A stretch of DNA of 64,000 bases from Chitinophaga eiseniae (GCF_900167135.1 NZ_FUWZ01000006.1:62001-126000), one strand, 5' to 3'; numbered from the stretch's first letter, positions 16,953-26,017 are shown. Notes: generated by a model from the sequence alone, not told the origin. Program-made: numbers and translations.

Positions 16953-18434
16953 ATGAGAAGATTAGCAAGCTTGTTAATCCTGTTGCCAGCGATGGCCTTC
17001 TTTTCATGTAACCATAGTAGCAGTGCGGCCAAAGAGCCTGTTGCCGACAGTGTAAAAACCGTTGCTTTTGATTTTAAAGGCTGGCTGAAACACCTGAAAA
17101 CGATCCCGCACCCGGTACATGGTTATGACCTGGAAAGCATAGACAGTGCATTGGGCCCTTTTGCCCAGAGCGGTTTTGCCAGCGTGTCGGCAGGTATTGT
17201 GGCCCGGCAGCAAAACTATCTTGCCATTGCGGCGCAGGGCTTTTATAAAAAAGACAGCGACTCTTCCGTGATGCTGCTGTTGATCTATAGCCCCGATGGA
17301 AAAGAGATTGGCCGGCAGGAAGTTGGTATGAGCAAAGAAGAAACCAGGGGCGATGAAAGCAATTCCATTCACAAATGGCCGGAATTTCTTAACGACAGTA
17401 CATTTTGGGTGAAAGAAACCTGGTACACCCTGAAGAAAGGCGCTACCAACGGCGAAAGCAAGGCGCGTATCAAACAATACCGTATCAGTTACCAGGGACA
17501 GATAAATGCTGTTCCCCAGGAAACGGTACCTTTCGACACCTATGCAGGACGTTTTAAGACGCTCGCAACGCCTTTTACCGCCACCTATTCATTGACAGGC
17601 CTGCAGCCGGTGTCACTGCTGACGCCTTACTTTGATTTCAGCGACCTGATTTATTTCGAACAAATCAAGTTATTCCACTACGGTAAAATACCGGTCCCGG
17701 GAAAAGGAATGTATTTATTGTATGCTGTCGGCTCCCTGGAGGGCGGAGAATCCGTAATGGATTCCACTGTACAACTGGTATACCATACCACCGACGGAAA
17801 GGAAAGCAGCAGTATCCGGCTGAACGGCTATATTGGCTCCGAAGGATATTACAGCGCATCTAAAAACGCAGTCGTTGCCGCAGACGGTACCATCCGGGTG
17901 ACAGAAGAATCCAATGACGAAGATGGTGTTGGCGGTGAGGTCGGCTTTATCTTCAAATCGGAAGAACTGGCTGTGTACACACCTGAAGCCGGCGGGAAAT
18001 TCAAGCGCGAGCTGGCAGGAAAAAACTTTAACAGTGCCGAATTTAATCCGGCGGACATGAAAGAACTGCTGGCTACCAGGAGAAGTAACTACGACGCTGC
18101 TTCCCTGGATACCGAATTTGAACAGTCGCTCTTCAGCGTACTGCGGGATGAAACCATATATGTACGGATGCACGTTTATGACAACGGCGGTGAACAGCTG
18201 GTGGAGATCTATACCGTAGGTACTGATTTGCGGGTGCTGGACCGTTATGTGGTGTACAACAACCTGAAGAAAACACCTTACGAGAAAGTGTCGGCGCGTG
18301 ATAATGTTTCTGTGGATGGTGAAATTGAAAGAGACGATACCGTTCATAAACTGCCTGTGAACGGACCTGTTACTATTACCCTGAAAGATAAAGTGTTGCT
18401 GATTACGCCGGAAGGAAAATTCCAGGCACAATAA
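16953..18434 (+). CDS. Hypothetical lipoprotein, paralogue of the next gene
   Basis: A 493-residue putative lipoprotein with signal MRRLASLLILLPAMAFFSC; the cysteine at residue 19 is the likely lipid anchor. The rest is soluble, beta-rich and acidic with no motif I recognise. It shares clear segments with the following gene: the SPDGKEIGRQEVG region, the HYGKIPVPGKGMYLLYA region, SKNAVVAADGTIRVTEES and a final KVLLITPEGKF. The pair therefore arose by duplication and probably forms an operon (7 bases apart). Function unknown. Confidence 0.65.
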   Translation: MRRLASLLILLPAMAFFSCNHSSSAAKEPVADSVKTVAFDFKGWLKHLKTIPHPVHGYDLESIDSALGPFAQSGFASVSAGIVARQQNYLAIAAQGFYKKDSDSSVMLLLIYSPDGKEIGRQEVGMSKEETRGDESNSIHKWPEFLNDSTFWVKETWYTLKKGATNGESKARIKQYRISYQGQINAVPQETVPFDTYAGRFKTLATPFTATYSLTGLQPVSLLTPYFDFSDLIYFEQIKLFHYGKIPVPGKGMYLLYAVGSLEGGESVMDSTVQLVYHTTDGKESSSIRLNGYIGSEGYYSASKNAVVAADGTIRVTEESNDEDGVGGEVGFIFKSEELAVYTPEAGGKFKRELAGKNFNSAEFNPADMKELLATRRSNYDAASLDTEFEQSLFSVLRDETIYVRMHVYDNGGEQLVEIYTVGTDLRVLDRYVVYNNLKKTPYEKVSARDNVSVDGEIERDDTVHKLPVNGPVTITLKDKVLLITPEGKFQAQ

Positions 18435-18441
18435 TTCGCCC

Positions 18442-19863
18442 ATGAGAGACCTGTTATTTTTGTTAGCCCTGTTGTTCCTGTTTGCCTGTGGTACGCCGGA
18501 AGCCGGTCACCGGCAAACAGGAACCGATAGTAGTCATGCCGATACCACAGCGGTAAAGTCCTGGTTGGACAAGTTGCCGGCCGTCAGCTGTAGCCACGCA
18601 TATCTGGACGTAAACGAGAACGCAGATCCCGGTCCTTTCGTTATACTGAAGCCTTTTCAACTCTTCGCCGGGAAGTTGCCGGGCAAACGGGATTTTGTTC
18701 CTGTACTGGTGAAATATCAAATCAGTGAGGGAGACACTACGAGGATGCTGCTGGTGACGTTTACGCCTGATGGAAAAGAGATTGCCCGGCAGGAAGTGGG
18801 ACTTCAGCATCCGGCGAGCGAAGAAAGTCCCCGGTGGATACACCGGTGGCCGATGTTGCTCAATGATACGGTGGTGGAGGTCCGGGAAGAACGCTGGGCC
18901 AGGTCTTTAGGCGATGAAGCGAAGGTGCAGTATTTTACACTGACAGCCGCGGGACAAATACATGCGTTGCCGTTAGAGCGAACATCCTTTGAAACTTATG
19001 CCGCCCGGTTTCCGGACCTACAGGCGCCATTTGCCGCCGGCCGGCCGGAAATAACAACACTGAAGCGCGTTTCCCGTTTTTCTCCCTGGTATTCCTACCG
19101 CTGGGTGATAGGATATGATCAGTTGGATATGTATCACTACGGCAAGATACAGCTTCCAGGCAAGCCGTTGTTGCTGTTATACGCTTATGGACCGACAAGC
19201 TATGATGACGGAGAAAAACTGGACACGACATTACAGCTCATTACCTGCAAAACTGATGGAACTGCGATCGACCAGCTGCCGCTATACACCACGATCACAG
19301 GGGAGGGCAACGTGCAACGCAGCCGGAATGCGGTTGTCCGGCAAGATGGCAGTGTCATGCTGGAAGAGTCAAGCAGTAACGTAGCAGACATGACGTTGTG
19401 GGAGCTGGGCAGCACTGTGTCCCGCCTCAAAGCCTACCATATCGGCGCCGGCGGGAAATTCGAGGCGGAAATACACGGGGTCACCTACACCGTTCCCGGT
19501 TTTTCCGACGCGGCTATACAGGAAGTTTTTCAATCAAACAAGGACAACTTTGCTGAAAAAGAAGATCTTCAGCTGCGGGAGGAACTGTTTTCCCTGCGGG
19601 ACCGTTCTCCCTTGGGGTTCAGTGTAAAAGCTGCGTTTTACCACTGGGAAGGCGCACAGGTGGCGGAACTGCTCACCTTCAATGAAAAAGACCAAATTGT
19701 TGACCGTTATGTTTTATTCAATCCGCGGGGCGTTCGTTTGCCGGATGCACCGAAAGGAACACTTGATCAGCAACGTGTCAGCGATTGGAAAGGCCCGGTG
19801 ACGCTACATCTGGGCAGTACCACCTTACAAATTACGCGGGAAGGGAAGTTCGTCAGATCCTAA
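18442..19863 (+). CDS. Hypothetical lipoprotein, paralogue of the preceding gene
   Basis: A 473-residue putative lipoprotein; signal MRDLLFLLALLFLFACG with Cys16 as the lipid site. Matching segments with its neighbour include TPDGKEIARQEVG, HYGKIQLPGKPLLLLYA, SRNAVVRQDGSVMLEESS and a closing TTLQITREGKF, in the same order and at like spacing. Divergence is high, so the duplication is old. No known domain is visible. A near-perfect 23-bp hairpin lies 23 bases beyond the stop. Confidence 0.65.
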   Translation: MRDLLFLLALLFLFACGTPEAGHRQTGTDSSHADTTAVKSWLDKLPAVSCSHAYLDVNENADPGPFVILKPFQLFAGKLPGKRDFVPVLVKYQISEGDTTRMLLVTFTPDGKEIARQEVGLQHPASEESPRWIHRWPMLLNDTVVEVREERWARSLGDEAKVQYFTLTAAGQIHALPLERTSFETYAARFPDLQAPFAAGRPEITTLKRVSRFSPWYSYRWVIGYDQLDMYHYGKIQLPGKPLLLLYAYGPTSYDDGEKLDTTLQLITCKTDGTAIDQLPLYTTITGEGNVQRSRNAVVRQDGSVMLEESSSNVADMTLWELGSTVSRLKAYHIGAGGKFEAEIHGVTYTVPGFSDAAIQEVFQSNKDNFAEKEDLQLREELFSLRDRSPLGFSVKAAFYHWEGAQVAELLTFNEKDQIVDRYVLFNPRGVRLPDAPKGTLDQQRVSDWKGPVTLHLGSTTLQITREGKFVRS

Positions 19864-19886
19864 AAATAGTCAATATCCAGTTGACA

Positions 19887-19934
19887 GCGGGCCAAAGCGG
19901 GAATGATACTTGTATCGTTCCTGCTTTGGCCCGC
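19887..19934. other. 23-bp near-perfect hairpin between tandem genes
   Basis: Arms 19887-19909 and 19912-19934 pair along 23 positions with only two G-U wobbles and a 2-base centre. No T-run follows, so it is not a classical intrinsic terminator on the plus strand; it may be an RNA stability hairpin or leader element of the acyl-CoA dehydrogenase transcript, whose ATG is 31 bases later. Confidence 0.7.
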
Positions 19935-19964
19935 AATTCGTATTTTCACATAAAACCATGTAGT

Positions 19965-21323
19965 ATGTCCGGAACTTTCACAAAACTGAAGAACGCCTAT
20001 CAGCTGCTGAAAAGCATCGATTTTAAAATGCTGGCCAAACTGTCGGAGAAGGTGGACCTGTCGCAGGTGATGGCCTCAGTAGCCAAAATGGATGACAACC
20101 AGCTGAATGGACTGATGAAAATGCTTACCAGCAGAGGCTCCAAAAAGAAGCTGCCGCCGATAGATGGTGATTTTTATGATATCAGCAGCCGGCTCACGGC
20201 GGAAGACCGGGCACTGCAGCTGAAGGTGAGGGCCTTTATGGAAAAAGAGATACAGCCTATCGTTAATGAATATTGGCTCAAAGCGGAATTCCCGTTTGAG
20301 ATCATCCCCAAATTCAGGGAGCTGAATATCTGTGGTGTCACGTACGATGGTTACGGTTGCCCTAACCGCAGCTACCTTATGGAAGGCATTGTCGCTATGG
20401 AAATGGCTCGGGTAGACGCTTCCATCGCCACTTTTTTCGGTGTGCAAAGCGGGCTGGCCATGGGATCTATCTATATGCTGGGATCGGAGTCGCAGAAAGA
20501 TGAATGGTTGCCGGGGATGCAGCAGCTTAATATTATCGGCGCTTTCGGCCTTACAGAACCGGAGGTTGGTTCCGGCGCCGCCGGAGGTCTCACGACCACG
20601 GCTAAACGGGAAGGCGATACCTGGGTACTGAACGGCCAGAAAAAATGGATCGGCAATGCTACCTTCGCGGACGTAACGGTCATCTGGGCGCGGGACGTGG
20701 ACGATAACCAGGTAAAAGGTTTCCTGGTAAGGAAAGGCACCCCGGGACTGTCAGTAGAAAAGATGCATGATAAGATGGCACTGCGTATCGTGCAGAACGG
20801 CCTGATTAGCCTGAAAGACTGCCGTGTGGCGGAAACTGACAGGCTGCAGCGGGCCAATAACTTCCGCGATACCAGCAGGGTGCTCCGCATGACACGCGCC
20901 AGCGTAGCCTGGGAAGCGGTAGGCTGTGCACGCGGCGCCTACGAAAATGCCCTGGCGTATACCCGTACCCGTGAGCAGTTCGGAAAACCGATTGCATCCT
21001 TTCAGCTGATACAGGGCCACCTCGTGGAGATGCTCTCCAACCTGACCGCTATGCAGACTATGGTCTACCGGCTGTCGGAGATCCAGGACGAGGGAGGGCT
21101 GAAAGATGAACACGCCTCGCTGGCCAAGGTGTTTTGTACGCTGCGCACCCGCGACGTGGTGCGGGGCGCCCGCGAGGTGATGGGCGGCAATGGCATCCTG
21201 CTGGAATACAACGTGGCCCGCTTTGTTGCCGATGCAGAGGCTATTTATTCGTATGAAGGCACTAAAGAAATTAACTCGCTCATCGTCGGCAGGGCCATTA
21301 CCGGGTCCAGCGCCTTTGTATAA
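19965..21323 (+). CDS. Acyl-CoA dehydrogenase family protein (glutaryl-CoA dehydrogenase-like)
   Basis: A 452-residue FAD-dependent dehydrogenase that would introduce a double bond into an acyl-CoA. Visible family motifs are FGLTEPEVGSGAAGGL (FAD/substrate loop), WVLNGQKKWIGNATFADV, the C-terminal helical domain with TRTREQFGKPIASFQLIQGH, VMGGNGILLEYNVARFVAD, and YEGTKEINSLIVGRAITG, where the glutamate of YEGT sits at the catalytic-base position of glutaryl-CoA dehydrogenases and plant ACX4. An extra N-terminal segment of about 55 residues, rich in leucine and lysine, precedes the core. I use the ATG at 19965; upstream in-frame codons would read through the preceding hairpin. Substrate is uncertain. 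Confidence 0.88.
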   Translation: MSGTFTKLKNAYQLLKSIDFKMLAKLSEKVDLSQVMASVAKMDDNQLNGLMKMLTSRGSKKKLPPIDGDFYDISSRLTAEDRALQLKVRAFMEKEIQPIVNEYWLKAEFPFEIIPKFRELNICGVTYDGYGCPNRSYLMEGIVAMEMARVDASIATFFGVQSGLAMGSIYMLGSESQKDEWLPGMQQLNIIGAFGLTEPEVGSGAAGGLTTTAKREGDTWVLNGQKKWIGNATFADVTVIWARDVDDNQVKGFLVRKGTPGLSVEKMHDKMALRIVQNGLISLKDCRVAETDRLQRANNFRDTSRVLRMTRASVAWEAVGCARGAYENALAYTRTREQFGKPIASFQLIQGHLVEMLSNLTAMQTMVYRLSEIQDEGGLKDEHASLAKVFCTLRTRDVVRGAREVMGGNGILLEYNVARFVADAEAIYSYEGTKEINSLIVGRAITGSSAFV

Positions 21324-21348
21324 AAAATCAGAATCTTTTTATAGATTT

Positions 21349-21379
21349 AAGGGCTTCCCCGGGTATGGGCGGAGCCCTT
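21349..21379 (+). terminator. Probable terminator after the acyl-CoA dehydrogenase
   Basis: A 7-bp stem (aagggct / agccctt) closes a 17-base loop and is followed by tattatttt, 25 bases past the stop. Confidence 0.55.
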
Positions 21380-21399
21380 TATTATTTTAAAAATCCGTT

Positions 21400-22155
21400 A
21401 TGAATTCATCGAACCGTCGAAATTTCCTGAAAAATGTATCCTTGGGAAGCCTCGCTGCCATTAGTATTCCCAATATTGTGTCTGCTGCCGTGTCTGCTGA
21501 CAAAGGTAAAAAGGTGACCCTGAAGAAAGAGGGCGTCATCCTCTTCCAGGGCGATTCCATTACCGACGTGGGCCGCAAGCGCGACGCCATGGAGGCCAAT
21601 AACGGCTCTGCCCTGGGTGGAGGCTATCCACACCTCGCCGCCGCTCACCTGTTGCTGAAACGGCCGGGCGATAACCTGAAGTTTTACAACAAGGGCATCA
21701 GCGGCAACAAGGTGTTCCAGCTGGCCGACCGCTGGGATGCAGACTGCCTGCAACTAAAGCCCGATGTGCTGAGCATCCTCGTGGGCGTGAATGACTTCTG
21801 GCATACGCTTAATGGCAACTACAAAGGCACCTCCAAAGTGTACCACGACGATTATGACAAGCTGCTGGACCGCACCAGGCAAGCGTTGCCGGATGTACAG
21901 CTCATCATCGGAGAACCGTATGCTGTGAAAGGAGTGAAAGCCGTGGACGACAGATGGTATCCGACGTTCAACGAATACCGCGCTGCCGCCCGCGAACTGG
22001 CAGACAAATACAAGGCTGTCTTCATTCCTTACCAGGCGATCTATGACAAAGCATTGCAGGCGGCGCCGGCAGCCTACTGGACGCCCGATGGCGTACACCC
22101 CAGCGTAGCCGGTGCACAGCTTATGGCGGAAGCCTGGCTCCGGTGCGTTAAATAA
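21400..22155 (+). CDS. Tat-exported SGNH/GDSL-type hydrolase
   Basis: A 251-residue lipase/esterase-like hydrolase. The N terminus holds a twin-arginine motif, NRRNFLKNVSLG, then a hydrophobic stretch ending near IVSAAVSA, so export through Tat is likely. The SGNH blocks are in order: block I GDSITDVGRKR with the nucleophile serine, block II around NKGISGNKV, block III GVNDFWHTL, and block V PDGVHPS with the catalytic Asp and His. This pattern fits carbohydrate esterases or rhamnogalacturonan-acetylesterase-like enzymes, so sugar deacetylation is plausible but not shown. It is a single gene followed by a strong hairpin. Confidence 0.88.
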   Translation: MNSSNRRNFLKNVSLGSLAAISIPNIVSAAVSADKGKKVTLKKEGVILFQGDSITDVGRKRDAMEANNGSALGGGYPHLAAAHLLLKRPGDNLKFYNKGISGNKVFQLADRWDADCLQLKPDVLSILVGVNDFWHTLNGNYKGTSKVYHDDYDKLLDRTRQALPDVQLIIGEPYAVKGVKAVDDRWYPTFNEYRAAARELADKYKAVFIPYQAIYDKALQAAPAAYWTPDGVHPSVAGAQLMAEAWLRCVK

Positions 22156-22161
22156 AGAATA

Positions 22162-22194
22162 ATGCAGGCAGGGTAGTAGCTACACTGCCTGCAT
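22162..22194. terminator. Hairpin after the SGNH hydrolase gene
   Basis: A 10-bp perfect stem (atgcaggcag / ctgcctgcat) with a 13-base loop lies 7 bases past the stop. The T-run (6 T) comes about 10 bases later, so termination efficiency is uncertain. Confidence 0.6.
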
Positions 22195-22252
22195 AAACTC
22201 CCTGTTTTTTCAATTAAGTGTTTCTACTGAAACCTCAACAGGCCGCCTGTAG

Positions 22253-22260
22253 TAGGTTTG
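22253..22260 (+). promoter_or_regulatory. Candidate -7 box (TAGGTTTG)
   Basis: The box matches TAnnTTTG and lies 25 bases before the ATG of the small lipoprotein gene. No TTG is found at the expected upstream distance. Confidence 0.35.
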
Positions 22261-22285
22261 CGTCAGAATAAACAAACACTTAGTC

Positions 22286-22783
22286 ATGAAAAAATGGTTC
22301 CCCCAAGCAGTGATGGCGTTATGTGCCGTTTCCGGGATGCTCTTGTTCACCCAGTGCAAAAAAGACAAAAAGGATAACCCCAAAGATCCTGCCTTCAAAG
22401 AATTCCTGATCGGAAAAAAATGGCAGCTGAGCGCCTACACCGCCAATCCCGGTATTGAGGACGGTGAAGGCCGGGTGGTCACAGATCTCTACGCGGTATT
22501 CCCCGCTTGTATCAAAGACGACTTCACGGAGTATTTCGCAAATGGAACAGCCGCGGAAGATGAAGGTCCGACGAAATGTGCCCCCGCAAGTCCCCAGCGA
22601 CGCACCTTTAACTGGGACCTCAAGGCGGATGGCACACTGGAAGGCCGCGGGGACGATGATGATTTTACCGGCACCTACCGTGCGGAAAAAATCAGCAACA
22701 CCAGTTACAAAATAACCGGCACCGGACACTATAACGATGATCCGACGCCGCGCACCGTGGTGCTTACGTTTAAAGCCATTTAA
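22286..22783 (+). CDS. Small secreted lipoprotein, lipocalin-like
   Basis: A 165-residue exported protein. The signal MKKWFPQAVMALCAVSGMLL is followed by FTQCKKDKKDNPKD; the cysteine at residue 24 within TQC is a plausible Bacteroidota lipid-attachment site. The mature part has the rhythm of a small beta-barrel: LIGKKWQLSAYT, a cysteine-containing DDFTEYFANGT segment, FNWDLKADGTLEGRGDDDDF and TSYKITGTGHYN. This resembles lipocalin-like/DUF domains common in Chitinophaga but I cannot name the family with confidence. The gene stands alone and ends in a strong terminator. Confidence 0.6.
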   Translation: MKKWFPQAVMALCAVSGMLLFTQCKKDKKDNPKDPAFKEFLIGKKWQLSAYTANPGIEDGEGRVVTDLYAVFPACIKDDFTEYFANGTAAEDEGPTKCAPASPQRRTFNWDLKADGTLEGRGDDDDFTGTYRAEKISNTSYKITGTGHYNDDPTPRTVVLTFKAI

Positions 22784-22824
22784 ACAGACGGGATAAGAAA
22801 AAAGGTTCAGTGGTGATTAGAGGG

Positions 22825-22860
22825 AGGGACGGTCTTCACAGGAAGACTGTCCCTTTTATT
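22825..22860 (+). terminator. Intrinsic terminator
   Basis: A 13-bp stem (agggacggtcttc / gaagactgtccct, one G-U pair) with a 4-base loop is followed by a T-rich tract, 41 bases after the lipoprotein gene. Confidence 0.85.
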
Positions 22861-22876
22861 TGCGGGAAACGTTTAT

Positions 22877-22884
22877 TACATTTG
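22877..22884 (+). promoter_or_regulatory. Candidate -7 box (TACATTTG) of the alpha/beta-hydrolase gene
   Basis: It matches TAnnTTTG and lies 21 bases before the ATG at 22906. The nearest TTG (22860-22862) is only 14 bases upstream, shorter than usual. Confidence 0.45.
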
Positions 22885-22905
22885 TTGATACACGAAATTC
22901 CCGTT

Positions 22906-23757
22906 ATGAAACCATTTATTATCTTCATGCTGATGCTTGCACCATACGCTATAACACATGCGCAACACAGGGAAACCATTCATTTATGGCCGGATGCCGT
23001 ACCCGGTGAAACCACCGCACGCCACGCAGCCGTTCCTACGTCGGATACCAGTCGCGGTGTGGTACGTCTCACGGACGTGACAGACCCGATTCTGGAGGTA
23101 TATCCGGCCAATCCGGCGCACGCCAAAAACGTGGGCGTGATCATATGCCCCGGCGGTGGTTACAATATCCTCGCCATTAACCTGGAAGGTTATGAAATTG
23201 CGCAGTGGCTCAATCAGCTGGGTTATACCGCTTTTGTGCTGCAGTACCGGGTACCCAAAAAAGAAGCCGGCGCTTTGCAGGATGCGCAGCGTGCCATGCG
23301 TATTGTTCGCAGCCGGGCCAAAGAATGGAAACTGGACCCGGAAAAAATAGGCATGATGGGCTTTTCAGCCGGCGGAAGCCTTACCGCGCGGACAGCAACG
23401 CAGTATAACGTAAAAGCATATATGCCTGTTGATAAAGCAGATTCGCTGTCCGCCCGCCCTGCCTTCGGCATGCTGATCTATCCTGCCTATCTCGACAGGG
23501 GAGAAGGACGTACGCTGACACCGGAACTGCACATTGACAAACAGACGCCTCCCATGTTCCTTTTTGCTACTGCTGACGATACCTATGGCAACAGCGCCCT
23601 CGTTATGGCCGGCGCGCTGCGCGATGCCGGCGTTCCGGCAGAGCTGCATTTTTATGCCAAAGGCGGCCATGGTTACGGACTCCGCCCCGGCAACAGCGCC
23701 GCAGAAGTATGGCCCACGCTGGCAGCCAAATGGCTGGAGCACGCCGGTACACGATAA
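22906..23757 (+). CDS. Secreted alpha/beta hydrolase (esterase, acetylxylan-esterase-like)
   Basis: A 283-residue exported esterase. The signal MKPFIIFMLMLAPYAITHAQ fixes the start at 22906; an earlier in-frame start at 22810 would read through the terminator and promoter. The oxyanion motif CPGGGY is followed by the nucleophile in GMMGFSAGGSL and a catalytic His in YAKGGHGYGLR; the acid is probably in FATADDTYG. The opening HLWPDAVPGE is typical of Bacteroidota esterases placed with polysaccharide-degrading enzymes. Cleavage of acetyl groups from glycans is plausible; the substrate is not established. Confidence 0.85.
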   Translation: MKPFIIFMLMLAPYAITHAQHRETIHLWPDAVPGETTARHAAVPTSDTSRGVVRLTDVTDPILEVYPANPAHAKNVGVIICPGGGYNILAINLEGYEIAQWLNQLGYTAFVLQYRVPKKEAGALQDAQRAMRIVRSRAKEWKLDPEKIGMMGFSAGGSLTARTATQYNVKAYMPVDKADSLSARPAFGMLIYPAYLDRGEGRTLTPELHIDKQTPPMFLFATADDTYGNSALVMAGALRDAGVPAELHFYAKGGHGYGLRPGNSAAEVWPTLAAKWLEHAGTR

Positions 23758-23861
23758 TCCTGTAAATCTCTCCCCGGATTATATAAATCTCCCGGCGATA
23801 TATTCGGCAACTTTACAACAATTAAAACACACAGTTGTAATACTTAAAACCGGATATCGCT

Positions 23862-25946
23862 ATGGAGAAACATCAGCATATGCATATGCACATGGACCAC
23901 GATCATCACGATCGGGAGCCACAGGCCGACGCGCACACCGGTCACGTGCATGACCATACGGACCATTCCCGGCATGACCACTCCGGTCATACAGGCCACG
24001 GAGGTCATGCCGGACATGATCATCAGGCCATGATCCGTGATTTCCGGCAACGGTTTTATGTAGTGCTGGTGCTCACTATACCGGTCATGCTGTTGTCAAA
24101 AATGATCCAGCACTGGATGGGACTGAATATCAGTTTCCCGGGTGATAATTACCTCCTGTGTACGCTGTCGGCCGTAATTTTCCTCTATGGCGGCTGGCCT
24201 TTCCTTTCCGGCTGGTGGTCCGAAATGCGGATGCGCAACCCCGGCATGATGACATTGATCGGCTTCGCTATCACCGTAGCTTTTGTATACAGCGTGGCTA
24301 CGCTGTTTGGCCTGCAGGGCATGGACTTTTTCTGGGAACTGGCCACACTGATCCTCATCATGTTACTGGGACACTGGATTGAAATGAAGTCTGTAGCCGG
24401 CGCTTCGCGCGAACTGGAAATGCTGGTACAACTCATGCCGGCGGAAGCCCACCTGGTGGAAGGCGGCAATATCCGCGAAGTAAAAACCGACAGCCTGCAA
24501 CCTGGTAACATGGTACTGATAAAGCCGGGAGAAAAGGTGGCGGCCGACGGTATCGTGACGGAGGGCAGCAGCTATCTCAATGAATCCATGCTGACGGGAG
24601 AGTCCAAACCGGTGAAAAAAAGTACCGGCGACAGGGTGATCGCCGGGTCGATCAACGGCAACCAGGCGTTGCATATCAAAGTCTCCCATAACGCCGCTGC
24701 TTCTTACCTGTCGCAGGTGATCAAACTGGTCAACGACGCGCAGCAGGCCAAATCCAATACACAATTGCTGGCCGATAAGGCCGCCCGGTGGCTGACCATT
24801 ATCGCCATCGTAGCAGGTATCGCTACGTTCGCCTACTGGCGCATCGACGGACAGTCCATCTCCTTCGCTATGGAACGGATGGTGACCGTCATCGTTATCT
24901 GCTGCCCGCACGCCCTGGGCCTCGCGGTACCGCTGGTAGTGGCCCGCTCCACCACTGTGGCTGCCAAAAACGGCCTGCTGATCAAAAACAGGACCGCCTT
25001 CGAAAATGCCCGTAAAATCACCACGCTGGTATTCGATAAAACCGGCACGCTCACCGTGGGTAAGTTCCAGGTAGTGCAGCTGGAAACGCTCGACAACCGC
25101 TACAGCCAACAGGAAATACTGACACTGGCGGCGGCGGTGGAACAACAATCGGAGCATCCCATCGCTACCGGCATCGTAGAAAGGGCCCGCACCGAAGGGC
25201 TGCAGATACCCGCCGCCAGCGACATGCAGGCCTTGGCCGGTAAAGGGATCAGCGCCACCGTCAACGGGAAAAAAGTACAGGTGGTAAGTCCTGCTTATGT
25301 GAAGGAACAATTCCCGCAGCAGTCGACGATAGGACAAACGGATACCGGCACCCTGTCTTTTGTGGTCGTGGATGGCCAGCCGGCCGGTTATATTGTATTG
25401 GCGGATGAAATCAGGCCGGAGTCGCTGCCTGCTATCCAGGCATTGAAAAAAGAACATATCGCCAGCGTACTACTCACCGGCGATAACAAAAAAGTGGCGG
25501 CTGCCGTGGCGCAACAGCTCCAGCTGGATAACTATATCGCAGAGGTACTGCCGCATCAGAAACTGGAAGAAATCAAAAAGCTACAGGACGCGGGTCAGTT
25601 CGTGGCCATGACCGGCGACGGTATCAACGACGCCCCGGCGCTGGCCCAGGCGGATATTGGTATCGCCATCGGCTCCGGTTCAGATATCGCCGCAGAAACA
25701 GCAGGCATCGTGCTGGTCAACAGCAACCCGCAGGACATCGTCAGCCTGGTGCGTTTTGGCAAGGCTACCTACCGTAAAATGATCCAGAACCTGGCCTGGG
25801 CCACCGGTTACAACGTTATCACCATGCCGCTGGCAGCCGGTGTGCTGTATCACTGGGGCGTACTTTTAAGTCCCGCCGCCGGTGCGGTACTGATGACGGT
25901 GAGCACCGTCATAGTAGCTATCAACGCCAGATTGCTGAAATTATAA
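23862..25946 (+). CDS. copB: P1B-type heavy-metal ATPase, CPH (CopB) subclass
   Basis: A 694-residue P-type ATPase exporting copper or a related metal across the inner membrane. The first 55 residues are packed with His, Asp and Met (MHMHMDHDHHD), a metal-binding tail in place of a CxxC heavy-metal domain. The core has the A-domain loop LTGES, the intramembrane motif C348-P349-H350 within ICCPHALGLAVPL, the phosphorylation site Asp392 in DKTGTLTVG, the nucleotide-domain SEHPIATGI and TGDGINDAPALAQADIGIAIG. CPH rather than CPC marks the P1B-3 subclass, associated with Cu(II)/Cu(I) or silver. It is a single gene; no metal-responsive regulator is adjacent. Confidence 0.92.
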   Translation: MEKHQHMHMHMDHDHHDREPQADAHTGHVHDHTDHSRHDHSGHTGHGGHAGHDHQAMIRDFRQRFYVVLVLTIPVMLLSKMIQHWMGLNISFPGDNYLLCTLSAVIFLYGGWPFLSGWWSEMRMRNPGMMTLIGFAITVAFVYSVATLFGLQGMDFFWELATLILIMLLGHWIEMKSVAGASRELEMLVQLMPAEAHLVEGGNIREVKTDSLQPGNMVLIKPGEKVAADGIVTEGSSYLNESMLTGESKPVKKSTGDRVIAGSINGNQALHIKVSHNAAASYLSQVIKLVNDAQQAKSNTQLLADKAARWLTIIAIVAGIATFAYWRIDGQSISFAMERMVTVIVICCPHALGLAVPLVVARSTTVAAKNGLLIKNRTAFENARKITTLVFDKTGTLTVGKFQVVQLETLDNRYSQQEILTLAAAVEQQSEHPIATGIVERARTEGLQIPAASDMQALAGKGISATVNGKKVQVVSPAYVKEQFPQQSTIGQTDTGTLSFVVVDGQPAGYIVLADEIRPESLPAIQALKKEHIASVLLTGDNKKVAAAVAQQLQLDNYIAEVLPHQKLEEIKKLQDAGQFVAMTGDGINDAPALAQADIGIAIGSGSDIAAETAGIVLVNSNPQDIVSLVRFGKATYRKMIQNLAWATGYNVITMPLAAGVLYHWGVLLSPAAGAVLMTVSTVIVAINARLLKL

Positions 25947-25981
25947 CGTTTCATTATTAGCATTTCCAGTAAATATTTCTA

Positions 25982-25989
25982 TACATTTG
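25982..25989 (+). promoter_or_regulatory. Candidate -7 box (TACATTTG) of the SPFH gene
   Basis: Exact TAnnTTTG match, 28 bases before the ATG at 26018. No TTG is seen at normal distance. Confidence 0.45.
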
Positions 25990-26017
25990 GTGCAGATGTT
26001 TCTTAAAACCTGTTACT

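Noticed and set aside
19785..19964. Upstream in-frame extension of the acyl-CoA dehydrogenase
   Set aside because: It would overlap the end of the lipoprotein gene and translate through a 23-bp hairpin; the ATG at 19965 gives a normal start.
24363..25457. 364-codon minus-strand frame inside the copper ATPase gene
   Set aside because: Antisense shadow; the sequence is rich in His, Arg and Gln with no motif, while the plus strand encodes an intact P-type ATPase.
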